From contig NZ_RJUA01000123.1 of assembly GCF_024343575.1 (NCBI RefSeq), positions 1 to 59,545 on the forward strand: 59,545 nucleotides of DNA, given 5' to 3'. The notes under the pieces were generated by a model, which saw only the letters and a program-made list of their open reading frames with translations, ran no database searches and was not told the DNA's origin. This DNA comes from Lacihabitans sp. LS3-19 (GTDB lineage: Bacteria; Bacteroidota; Bacteroidia; Cytophagales; Spirosomataceae). Numbering within the stretch: position 1 is the stretch's first letter; each line of letters starts with the position of its first letter. Below are positions 50,949 to 59,545 of the stretch, one piece after another. Position numbers and translations under genes: made by a program.

Positions 50949-53900
50949 ATGAGAAAACTATTATTATTGCTACTTTTTGTTATTTCTTGTATAAAAATTT
51001 ATGCTCAGGCACCTGCAAATGATAACTGCTCAGGTGCCATAGAGCTCACTGTAAATGCCAATAACCTTTGTGGAACTAGCACTGAAGGAACTACAATAGG
51101 TGCTTCCCAAAGTCAGGCTGGTTGTAATTTCAGTGTGGCTGACGACGATGTTTGGTATAAATTTACAGCAACAGCCACCACTCATAAAATTTCTGCCACT
51201 GCCATAACCATGAGTGACCCTGTTTTTGAGGTTTTCTCAGGAAGTTGTGGCTCTTTAGTTTCTTTGGTCTGCGTAAACGACCTTGGGTTTCCTTACAATC
51301 ATACCGAAAAAACGATTTTAACTGGACTCACGATTGGTGAGGTTTATTTCATCAGGGTTTATGCTGCTGGCTCAGCGGCTTTTACCAAAGGTACTTTTTC
51401 TGTTTGTGTTGGCGTGCCAGTACCACCCGCAAACGACAATTGTGTTTCGGCCATAGCTCTTGCTATAAATGAAAATCAGACCTGTACTTTTACGACAAAT
51501 GGAAACAGTGAAGACGCCACAGAAAGTCTTACGGGATGTTATTCAGGAAGTAATGCCGATGACGACGTTTGGTTTTCGTTTACAGCTACTCAAACTGCTC
51601 ATTTTATTAAATTGAGCAATGGGACAATAATATCACCCATTTTGGAGATTTTCAAAGGCTCATGTGGTTCGCTTGTAAGTATCTTCTGCGACATTCAATA
51701 TAACAACAATGTTGGTTTTACTATTGGGGAATTGGTGCCAGGAAACACGTATTTTATAAGAGTTTACTCCTATTATAGTCCCGCTCATGCTGGTAGTTTT
51801 AGTTTATGTATCAATGAGCCAACGGGCATGCCGGTCAATGATGCATGCTCAGGAGCTTTAACTTTGACCGCCAACACGGCCTCGTGTGCAGCACTCACTT
51901 CAGCAGATTTAGAAAATGCCACGGGAGGCTATGACGCCACCTGTGTGGGTGATAAAATAAAAGACGATGTATGGTTTAAGTTTACTGCAACCGACACGAA
52001 AATGATTTTGAAAATGCTTAATCATAACATTTCCTCCCCTCAAATGGAGTTGTTTTCTGGCACCTGCGGAACGCTCAGCCAAGTACTTTGTGCCGATTAT
52101 GGATTTATGGCAGCCAGTAATTTGACCATTGGCCAAGAATACTATTTACGAGTTTGGAGCCGATATGGTGTCTCAGCAGGAAATGGAGGTTTTGATTTGT
52201 GTCTCTCAACCACAGCTCTCAATGATGACATTTCTGAAGCAATCACTTTACAAGCTAATAATGATTACACCTGCACATTGAACAATACGGGCGATAACCT
52301 GTTTGCTGTTAGCAATTTACCCATTTCAAATTCCTATGGATATTGTGCTCCGCTTATCAATGGAGCTTGGTATAAGTTCTCTGCCTTGAATGACAGTCTG
52401 GAGATTTCTCTGACGCCACAAAGCAATTCGGGCCCTACTATGGAGGTGTTTCACATGGTTTCTGGCAATCCAGTTTTTTTGAATTTTTCAGACCAAAAAG
52501 TAATTCTCACCGATGCCGTACTTGGAGATGAATATTATATTTTGGTTTACAATTGCACCACTTATCCTTTGAGCAGAGGCACTTATGATATTTGCATCAA
52601 AAATATACCACCACCACCAGCTAATGACAATTGTGCAACGGCTATTGCTCTTACTGTCAACAATGATTTGACCTGTGGAATTTCTACTGAAGGAACTACT
52701 CAAAATGCCCTTGGCGATCCTTACGGATGTAGTGGAAGTCCCGACGACGACGTTTGGTATAGTTTTGTAGCCACGGCTACCGAGCATCAAATCACTGTAA
52801 CTCCCGGCACAATGGACGACCCAGCTTTTGTCGTTTATGATGGAAGTTGTGGTGTTTTAAATGAACTCCTTTGCGAAAATAACAGCTGTTGTGGGAACCC
52901 AGAAGTTAATAAAGTAACTGGCCTTACCATTGGCGATACATATTATGTTCAAGTTTATTCTTCAAGTTTATACTCCGACCAAGGCACTTTCAGCATTTGT
53001 GTCAATTTGCCTATACCCATACCTACAAATGCCGAATGCACTAATGCGGAAGTAATCACTGTAGGCAGCAGCTGTGTGCCTACTTCTGGCACAAACATAG
53101 GCGTGGAAAACAGCACGTACGACAACTGTGATTTTAACAAATATATGGTTTGGTACGAGTTTACGGCTACTACTTCGAGCCAATTGATACATATCACTAA
53201 AGGAAGTATAGTTAATTTTAGATTAGATGTTTTTGAAAATAATTGCAATAGTTTGAGCCGTGTGAGCAATTGCGATTTTAGTGAATACAATGCTGACCAC
53301 GATTTTGTGGTTTCTGGCTTTACCGTAAATAACACTTACCTGATAGCTGTCAGCACTACTAACCAAAGTGATGCAGGTACTTTTGATATTTGCCTTAGTG
53401 AGATTCAAACACCCGCTAACGATGAATGCTCAGGAGCGATAGTACTTACTGTAAATGCAAGCAGTAGCCCAACGGTTCGTACAGAAGGCACTACACAATT
53501 TGCTACAGAATCACAAGCAGCTTGCAGTGGAAATGCGAAAGACGATGTTTGGTTTAGTTTTACGGCTACTCAGGCTTCGCACCGCTTATTTTTCAAAACG
53601 ATTAATTTCAGTGGGAGTCCTGTTCTTGAAGTTTTTAGTGGTACTTGTGGAAGTTTGGTGAGTCAGCAATGTATCACGCCTGCTTCTTACAATTCCAACA
53701 ATTCATTTACGCTATTGACGGGTTTAAACCCAAGTCAAACCTACTTTGTAAGAGTGCATAACAGTATTGGTGTCAGCTACGGAGGTACATTTTCTATAGG
53801 CATTGCCTCTTTGGTAGCTCCTGCCAACGACGAATGTATAGGAGCCATAAATATCCAAACGGCAACTGATTTTAGTCAAAATGTGTCAGGAAATACGCTG

Positions 53901-56900
53901 GATGCCACACTTTCTCAAGCTTCATGCACCTCAGGGCCTTATGCCGATGATGATGTTTGGTATAAATTTACTGCGACTCAAACAGTGCATAAGATCAAAG
54001 TACAGGGCATGAGCAACAATTCTGGTAGAATAGAGGTTTATAGCGGCTCTTGCGGTGCTTTGACTTTATTAGATTGTGGGAATCCAAGTATCAGTGGTGA
54101 TACTATTTTAAAAGAGCAAATTGGCCTTCAAGTTAACAGTACTTATTTTTTCAGAATTTACACGAGCACTTTTAGTCCATCCTTTACCACTTTTAAAGTC
54201 GCCGTGACCAATCCTTATATTTCACCTTATGACGAATGCCAAGGTGCTTTGTCGGTATCGGTGTCAAATGACGAAACTTGCACACCCACGGCATTCAGCT
54301 TTGAGGGTGCCTATACATCTTCCTTACCGCTCAATTGCGGGGCAGCAGTATCTCAAAATGATATTTTTCTAAAGTTTACGGCCAGCTCCACACAGCATCA
54401 AATAAAAATAAGTCCAGCTTCTTATGTTTCTGGTCAATTATACGCAGGAACTTGCGGAAGTCAAACCTTAATGGCCTGCAATGCTTTCGGATATGACAGT
54501 TTGTTGAACATCGGTGGTTTGAGTCTTGGCCAAGAGTATACCCTCAGGCTTTTACAAAACTACAACTCTACTCCGCCTTTGCAAATATGCATCAGCAGGC
54601 CAAATTATGCTGCTAATGATGAAATAACTGGTGCAGAAAACATTCCTATTTCAGGAAATCAGTTGAGCTGCGAAATGTACAGTGATAACTTGGATTCCAG
54701 TTCACAGTCAATCTTTTCAATTTGTAATGTTCCACCAAACAATGGCGACGGTGTTACTTTTGATAAATGGTATAAATTTACGGCAACAGCTTCAAGTCAC
54801 CGATTATTTTTCTTAAACAATGGGGCTCAAATACCCAGTTATGAGGTTTTTTCTGGTTCTCCGACATCACTCAATTATATCTCCTGCAGTAGCAATGTAA
54901 GTTCTTCTAAGTCAGAAATACTGGAAAATCTTACACCTGGACAAACCTATTTTATAAGAGTTTATTGCAACTTCTCAAAGAACGCCGACTTTCAAATTTG
55001 TATCTCGAATGTCACAGTTCCTGCAAATGACCTTTGCGAAAATGCTCAAGTTTTAACTGTTTATCAAACCTGGCTTACTTCTAATTATACCAGTGGAAGT
55101 ACTGTAGGTGCTACGAGAACTATAGAATCTAACTCTTGTGGAGCAGCCAATGCCTACGATGTTTGGTACAAGTTTACCGCTACCCAAACCAGTCATTTTA
55201 TCGGTTTTAGAGACGGTAGTTTGGGGCAAACAACTGCAGGTCTTACGGTTGCTGTTTACGCTGGTGCATGTAATGCCCGAACAAACGTCATTTGCAAAAC
55301 AGCCAATTTTAGCAATCAAAACGATGAAAAATTACAAGTAAACGGTCTGACAATAGGTCAAGAATATTTTATAAAAGTCTACTCGTCGACAGCCACTACC
55401 AGCACACAAGGCAATTTCTCTATTCAGGTTTTAGATTTGACTGTGCCCTCAAACGACGACTGTGCCACGCCGAAACCTCTTAGCGTTCAGTCAGGGCTTG
55501 ATAATTTCACTTACACCACAGATGTAAATTTACTCGCTACCACTTCCAGCCAAACCATCAATTGCAGCGTTGGCGGTACGGCCGATGACGACCTCTGGTA
55601 TAGTTTTACACCGAATAGTAGCAATGTAAGACTTTTGCTCAATTCCGATTTCAAAAACCTGGCCTATGTGATTTACTCAGGCTCTTGCTCTACGCTTAGC
55701 CCAATTATTTGTGGCAGCACGGGGACCACAGCATTTACTTTGAATCAGATTATTGACAATTTAGTGCCCTCCACTGAGTATAAAATCCGTTTGTATAGCT
55801 TTTCAAGTACTCAAAGAGGCCGTGTTTTTATAGCTTTGACCTCTGATGTACTGGCACCAGTCAATGATTCTTGCCAAAATGCCATAGACCTTGTGCCTTC
55901 TATTGACAATTTGCCCAATTTTACTTCTGGTACCACCCTCAATGCCCGAAGTACCAATACACAATGCTTCGCTGGTGAAGAAGTTTGGTACAAATTCACA
56001 GCCACCGCCGCTGAGCACCGAATTGTATACGATGGGTATTTGAAAGACCCTGCCATTACAGGTTTTTCTGGAACTTGTGGTAATCTCAGCATACTGCCCA
56101 ATGCATGTTTTGGTGGCGTGCATAGCATCGCATTTAATAATACTGGACTGACCATTGGGCAAACTTATTATTTCAAAGTTGCCTCACAAACCAAAGCTTA
56201 TGCTACCCAGGGCAATTTCAAAATAGCAGTAACTAACTCTTTAATACCCGCGAATGATAACTGTGTAGATGCACTTAGCCTTAGCAATATACCCACTTAT
56301 TATACTACTCAAAAAGCTACAAATGAATTTTCACTAAGTACAGTTTGTGGTAATTTTGGGAATGACGTATGGTTTAAATTTACCGCTACCAAGGCGAAAA
56401 TGAGCATCAGCATTGAAAATTTGAATACCGATGCTTTGTTGGGGGTTTATAAAGGTGCATGCCCAAGCCCAACACTCATAAAATGCAGTAGACCGAGCGG
56501 CAGTAGCCAGAAAATTAATGTATTAAATCTGGATACTTTGACCGTGGGGGAGGAATACCTTGTTAATATTTCTGCTTTGGTTTCAACAGCAAAAATAGAA
56601 TTTAGAATCAGTGCTTTTGAGAATCAAGCAATAGAAGAAAATACAGCGGCCGACTTGGCCTGTTTGGGCATCAATATGGTCAGCAATCCCTCTTTTGAAG
56701 ACCCAGAGATTTGTCCGGGTTCTTTCAGTGGTACGCCATCATCCCCAGGCCAGTGGTTAAATCATAATTTAGGGTGGACCATCCCCAGCATGGGTTCTGC
56801 AGATTACCTGAATGCTTGTGCCGCTTACAATGCCTCTATCGAAATACCTCGCAATGCGGCATTTGGCTATCAAACGCCCCGAAATGGAATTGCTTATGCA

Positions 56901-57593
56901 GGTTTTTTTGTAGGCGGAAGTACCTACCGCGAATATTTACATACTACGCTGACCTCACCCATGGAAATTGGCAAAAAATATGTGCTGAGTATGTATGTAA
57001 GTAGGGCTGATTATTATAAAAAAGCGAGCAACAATATTGGTTTTGGTTTAAGTGAAGCGAACATAGTGCAACACAGTTACGATACTTTGGTGGTAGATAA
57101 AATACTTTTGCCCACGCAGAACTTAGTCTTACATGAAAAAGACGATTGGGTCAATATCTCTGTCAAGTTCACCGCTGATAAAGCCTATGAGCATTTGTAT
57201 TTGGGTAATTTTAAAGGCGAATCTTATACCATTACTGAAACGGCGGTCGATATAAGCGGAGCTGCTCCAGGTGGATATTTCGGACTCGCCGAAACACCCA
57301 ATGCCTATTATTTTGTGGATGATATACTGGTGGCTGAAGTAGCCAATACTTTGGCCTGTGGCACAAGTCCTTGCGACAATGCCCTCACCTTACAAAGCCC
57401 TACTGACGATATCAATTCGGCTATTGATACCCAATCGAGCAATCTTGAAATCAAGGCAAATATTATCATTCAGGGCAGTTCAAATGTGTTGTTTACTTCT
57501 GGCAAATCGATTCTTATGGATGCCCAAAACGGTGTTTTCGAAGTTAAAAATGGTGCGGTATTTGAGGCGAAGATTGGAGGGTGTGAAAATTGA
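50949..57593 (+). CDS. Giant repeat surface protein (2214 residues)
   Basis: A signal peptide (residues 1-20) is followed by about 14 repeats of roughly 135 residues. Each opens PANDNCxxAI-like, has DDDVWYKFTATxxxH and GLTIGxxYFIRVY segments, and often contains a pair of cysteines near the GSCGSL motif. After these (about 1905-2140) comes a jelly-roll-like NPSFEDPEICPGSF domain, possibly carbohydrate-binding. The final 75 residues (LTLQSPTDDINSAID to EAKIGGCEN) are the same C-terminal module as in the gene at 46399. It likely forms a long extracellular fibre. It shares an operator with the operon at 41783. Confidence 0.9.
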   Translation: MRKLLLLLLFVISCIKIYAQAPANDNCSGAIELTVNANNLCGTSTEGTTIGASQSQAGCNFSVADDDVWYKFTATATTHKISATAITMSDPVFEVFSGSCGSLVSLVCVNDLGFPYNHTEKTILTGLTIGEVYFIRVYAAGSAAFTKGTFSVCVGVPVPPANDNCVSAIALAINENQTCTFTTNGNSEDATESLTGCYSGSNADDDVWFSFTATQTAHFIKLSNGTIISPILEIFKGSCGSLVSIFCDIQYNNNVGFTIGELVPGNTYFIRVYSYYSPAHAGSFSLCINEPTGMPVNDACSGALTLTANTASCAALTSADLENATGGYDATCVGDKIKDDVWFKFTATDTKMILKMLNHNISSPQMELFSGTCGTLSQVLCADYGFMAASNLTIGQEYYLRVWSRYGVSAGNGGFDLCLSTTALNDDISEAITLQANNDYTCTLNNTGDNLFAVSNLPISNSYGYCAPLINGAWYKFSALNDSLEISLTPQSNSGPTMEVFHMVSGNPVFLNFSDQKVILTDAVLGDEYYILVYNCTTYPLSRGTYDICIKNIPPPPANDNCATAIALTVNNDLTCGISTEGTTQNALGDPYGCSGSPDDDVWYSFVATATEHQITVTPGTMDDPAFVVYDGSCGVLNELLCENNSCCGNPEVNKVTGLTIGDTYYVQVYSSSLYSDQGTFSICVNLPIPIPTNAECTNAEVITVGSSCVPTSGTNIGVENSTYDNCDFNKYMVWYEFTATTSSQLIHITKGSIVNFRLDVFENNCNSLSRVSNCDFSEYNADHDFVVSGFTVNNTYLIAVSTTNQSDAGTFDICLSEIQTPANDECSGAIVLTVNASSSPTVRTEGTTQFATESQAACSGNAKDDVWFSFTATQASHRLFFKTINFSGSPVLEVFSGTCGSLVSQQCITPASYNSNNSFTLLTGLNPSQTYFVRVHNSIGVSYGGTFSIGIASLVAPANDECIGAINIQTATDFSQNVSGNTLDATLSQASCTSGPYADDDVWYKFTATQTVHKIKVQGMSNNSGRIEVYSGSCGALTLLDCGNPSISGDTILKEQIGLQVNSTYFFRIYTSTFSPSFTTFKVAVTNPYISPYDECQGALSVSVSNDETCTPTAFSFEGAYTSSLPLNCGAAVSQNDIFLKFTASSTQHQIKISPASYVSGQLYAGTCGSQTLMACNAFGYDSLLNIGGLSLGQEYTLRLLQNYNSTPPLQICISRPNYAANDEITGAENIPISGNQLSCEMYSDNLDSSSQSIFSICNVPPNNGDGVTFDKWYKFTATASSHRLFFLNNGAQIPSYEVFSGSPTSLNYISCSSNVSSSKSEILENLTPGQTYFIRVYCNFSKNADFQICISNVTVPANDLCENAQVLTVYQTWLTSNYTSGSTVGATRTIESNSCGAANAYDVWYKFTATQTSHFIGFRDGSLGQTTAGLTVAVYAGACNARTNVICKTANFSNQNDEKLQVNGLTIGQEYFIKVYSSTATTSTQGNFSIQVLDLTVPSNDDCATPKPLSVQSGLDNFTYTTDVNLLATTSSQTINCSVGGTADDDLWYSFTPNSSNVRLLLNSDFKNLAYVIYSGSCSTLSPIICGSTGTTAFTLNQIIDNLVPSTEYKIRLYSFSSTQRGRVFIALTSDVLAPVNDSCQNAIDLVPSIDNLPNFTSGTTLNARSTNTQCFAGEEVWYKFTATAAEHRIVYDGYLKDPAITGFSGTCGNLSILPNACFGGVHSIAFNNTGLTIGQTYYFKVASQTKAYATQGNFKIAVTNSLIPANDNCVDALSLSNIPTYYTTQKATNEFSLSTVCGNFGNDVWFKFTATKAKMSISIENLNTDALLGVYKGACPSPTLIKCSRPSGSSQKINVLNLDTLTVGEEYLVNISALVSTAKIEFRISAFENQAIEENTAADLACLGINMVSNPSFEDPEICPGSFSGTPSSPGQWLNHNLGWTIPSMGSADYLNACAAYNASIEIPRNAAFGYQTPRNGIAYAGFFVGGSTYREYLHTTLTSPMEIGKKYVLSMYVSRADYYKKASNNIGFGLSEANIVQHSYDTLVVDKILLPTQNLVLHEKDDWVNISVKFTADKAYEHLYLGNFKGESYTITETAVDISGAAPGGYFGLAETPNAYYFVDDILVAEVANTLACGTSPCDNALTLQSPTDDINSAIDTQSSNLEIKANIIIQGSSNVLFTSGKSILMDAQNGVFEVKNGAVFEAKIGGCEN

Positions 57594-57607
57594 AAAACAG
57601 AAAAAAA

Positions 57608-59545
57608 ATGTATAAGTTAATGATTTTTTTATTGATACACGGCTTAGTGTATTCTCAAAAAGATAGTACTACTAGAGAAACAAATGCTTTAAAGCTTGGC
57701 TTTAGTTCCCAAACCAATGTTGGTTGTTTTGGAGGGGACGACGGAAAAGCAGCTGTTCAGCCAGCCACAGGAGGAATAGCACCTTATACCTACGATTGGT
57801 CACCTGGAAAACCAACAGGAGACGGTACATTATCTGTTTCTGGCTTATCAGCGGGTAATTGGACATGCACTGCTACAGATTTATTTGGAAGTACAATTAC
57901 CAGAACTTTTGTTATTACCCAGCCTGCAAGTTTGGTTAGTTCTGTCTTATCTAAAACTAATATAAGTACACCCTTGGCAAGTGATGGAGCAATCTCTATA
58001 AATCCTGCCTCTGGTGGCACTGCTCCCTATATTTACAATTGGAGTCCTGGAAATCCTTCAGGTAATGGTACAACCTCGATAAGTAACCTATCATTTGGTG
58101 CTTACACGTGCACTATTAAAGATGCGAATAGCTGTACTAATTTACTTGAGGTTTTAATAGGTGTTCAACTTGCTGTTGATCCCTCTAGTCACACAAATGT
58201 GAGTTGTTTTGGCGGTTCAAATGGAACAGCTTCCGTAAAAGAAGCTGTAGGAGGTACAGCTCCATATACTTACAATTGGACACCCGGAAATCCTGTTGGA
58301 GATGGTACAAAAAGTGTTTCGGGCTTATCGGCTGGTTCATGGACATGTACTGTAACCGATGCAATCGGAAATACTGCTACTAGTTTGTTTACTATCTCCC
58401 AGCCCTCTATTTTGACAAGTACTGTTTTGTCTAAAACTGATGCAAGTTCCACGTCTGCAAGTGATGGAGCAGCAGAAATAAATCTTGCCACAGGAGGTAC
58501 TTCTCCATATATCTACAATTGGACTCCTGGAAATCCTTCTGGTGATGGAACTACTGCAGTAAGTAACTTACCAGTCGGCACATACACTTGCACAATTACA
58601 GATTCAAAAAGTTGTGTAAAAACCTTGAGTGTCGCTATTGGATCACCATTAACACTAAATGCTGCCAGCCAAACAAATGTGAGTTGTTTTGGCGGTTCAA
58701 ATGGAACAGCATCCGTAAATGAAGCAGAAGGAGGAACAGCTCCATATTCTTACAATTGGACACCCGGAAATCCTGTTGGAGATGGTACAAAAAGTGTTTC
58801 AGGCTTATCGGCTGGTACATGGACATGCACTGTAACTGATGCAATCGGAAATACTGCTACTAGTTTGTTTACTATCTCCCAGCCCTCTATTTTGACAAGT
58901 ACTATTTTGTCTAAAACTGATGCAAGTTCCACGTCTGCAAGTGATGGAGCAGCAGTAATAAATCTTGCCACAGGAGGTACTTCTCCATATATCTACAATT
59001 GGACTCCTGGCAATCCCTCAGGTGATGGAACTCCGGCTATAAGCAACTTGACAGTCGGCACATACACTTGCACAATTACTGATTCAAAAAGTTGTGTAAA
59101 AACCTTGAGCGTCGCTATTGGATCACCCTTAACACTTAATGCTGCCAGCCAAACAAATGTGAGTTGTTTTGGTGGTTCAAATGCTACAGCATCTGTAAAT
59201 GAAGCAGAAGGAGGTACAGCTCCATATTCTTACAATTGGACACCTGGAAATCCTGTTGGAGATGGTACAAAAAGTGTTTCGGGCTTATCGGCAGGAACGT
59301 GGATATGCACTGTAACCGATGCAATCGGAAATACTGCAACCAGTTTGTTTACTATCTCTCAGCCTTCTTTGTTAACAAGTACTGTTTTGTCTAAAACTGA
59401 TGCAAGTTCGCAGTCTGCAAGTGATGGAGCAGCAGAAATAACTCTTGCCACAGGAGGTACTTCTCCATATATCTACAATTGGACTCCTGGCAATCCCTCA
59501 GGTGATGGAACTCCGGCTATAAGCAACTTGACAGTCGGCACATAC
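57608..59545 (+). CDS. SprB-repeat surface protein 2 (runs off the window)
   Basis: An open frame of 646 codons with no stop before the window end. The start chosen is ATG at 57608, followed by a signal peptide (MYKLMIFLLIHGLVYSQ) and SprB repeats like those of the gene at 46399 (NVGCFGGDDGKA, YDWSPGKPTGDGT). From 58196 the nucleotide sequence repeats with a period of 480 bp and very few differences, so two SprB repeats are duplicated as a pair. It follows the giant gene by 14 bp and may be co-transcribed. The C-terminus is not visible. Confidence 0.88.
   Translation, partial: MYKLMIFLLIHGLVYSQKDSTTRETNALKLGFSSQTNVGCFGGDDGKAAVQPATGGIAPYTYDWSPGKPTGDGTLSVSGLSAGNWTCTATDLFGSTITRTFVITQPASLVSSVLSKTNISTPLASDGAISINPASGGTAPYIYNWSPGNPSGNGTTSISNLSFGAYTCTIKDANSCTNLLEVLIGVQLAVDPSSHTNVSCFGGSNGTASVKEAVGGTAPYTYNWTPGNPVGDGTKSVSGLSAGSWTCTVTDAIGNTATSLFTISQPSILTSTVLSKTDASSTSASDGAAEINLATGGTSPYIYNWTPGNPSGDGTTAVSNLPVGTYTCTITDSKSCVKTLSVAIGSPLTLNAASQTNVSCFGGSNGTASVNEAEGGTAPYSYNWTPGNPVGDGTKSVSGLSAGTWTCTVTDAIGNTATSLFTISQPSILTSTILSKTDASSTSASDGAAVINLATGGTSPYIYNWTPGNPSGDGTPAISNLTVGTYTCTITDSKSCVKTLSVAIGSPLTLNAASQTNVSCFGGSNATASVNEAEGGTAPYSYNWTPGNPVGDGTKSVSGLSAGTWICTVTDAIGNTATSLFTISQPSLLTSTVLSKTDASSQSASDGAAEITLATGGTSPYIYNWTPGNPSGDGTPAISNLTVGTY
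58196..59545 (+). repeat. Near-identical 480-bp tandem repeats within the SprB-repeat gene
   Basis: The units start at 58196, 58676 and 59156 (exactly 480 bp apart), each encoding two SprB repeats (160 residues). The third unit runs past the end. The near identity indicates recent duplication or gene conversion and makes the region prone to recombination and to assembly error. Confidence 0.88.

Overview
The window looks like chromosomal DNA of a Bacteroidota bacterium, probably of the Cytophagales. The base composition is AT-rich. Where promoters can be recognised they carry the phylum's TAnnTTTG -7 box. Shine-Dalgarno sequences are scarce. The gene content is also typical: SprB-type repeat proteins, Reg_prop sensor proteins, a split transketolase, a SatD protein and an ECF sigma factor followed by its putative anti-sigma protein. 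The species cannot be named from sequence alone.

Bases 1-5000 are accessory DNA. They hold the 5' end of an IS110-family transposase, paired attC-like recombination sites that bracket small unknown genes (559-2197), a tyrosine recombinase whose N-terminal half carries three HARP-like repeats, a zinc-finger protein and a tailless SSB. Bases 5000-16100 are mainly housekeeping and envelope genes: nitronate monooxygenase, TesB, exported proteins, a THUMP-like methyltransferase, the sigma/anti-sigma/periplasmic-protein operon and the split transketolase. A second cassette-like locus lies at 16512-18096. It holds two genes, each directly followed by an attC-like palindrome, and no recombinase beside it.

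Bases 18300-41700 are mixed core genes. They include a membrane-anchored AraC regulator, DUF2807 and retropepsin-like exported proteins, two pseudouridine synthases, Bcp, M23 and M48 peptidases, a lipoprotein operon, grpE-dnaJ, a fused Reg_prop/7TMR-DISM histidine kinase with its LuxR-type response regulator, a SatD pair with a striking three-operator promoter, a Crp/Fnr operon and a GlxA-type regulator.

Bases 41700-59545 form a cell-surface and secretion region. It begins with an operon of exported proteins that includes a LytTR regulator and two Hcp-like proteins carrying signal peptides. It continues with SprB-repeat proteins and a 2214-residue protein with about 14 repeats. A small ArsR/ACT/OsmC group and a block of dispersed palindromic repeats interrupt it. 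Two of the surface genes share an identical palindrome at the same distance from the -7 box, and two of the large proteins share a C-terminal module ending in Gly-Cys-x-Asn. The last gene runs off the window inside near-identical 480-bp tandem repeats.

The strongest candidate for an undescribed system is the combination of attC-like cassettes with an unusual recombinase that lacks the integron-integrase insertion but carries HARP-like repeats.
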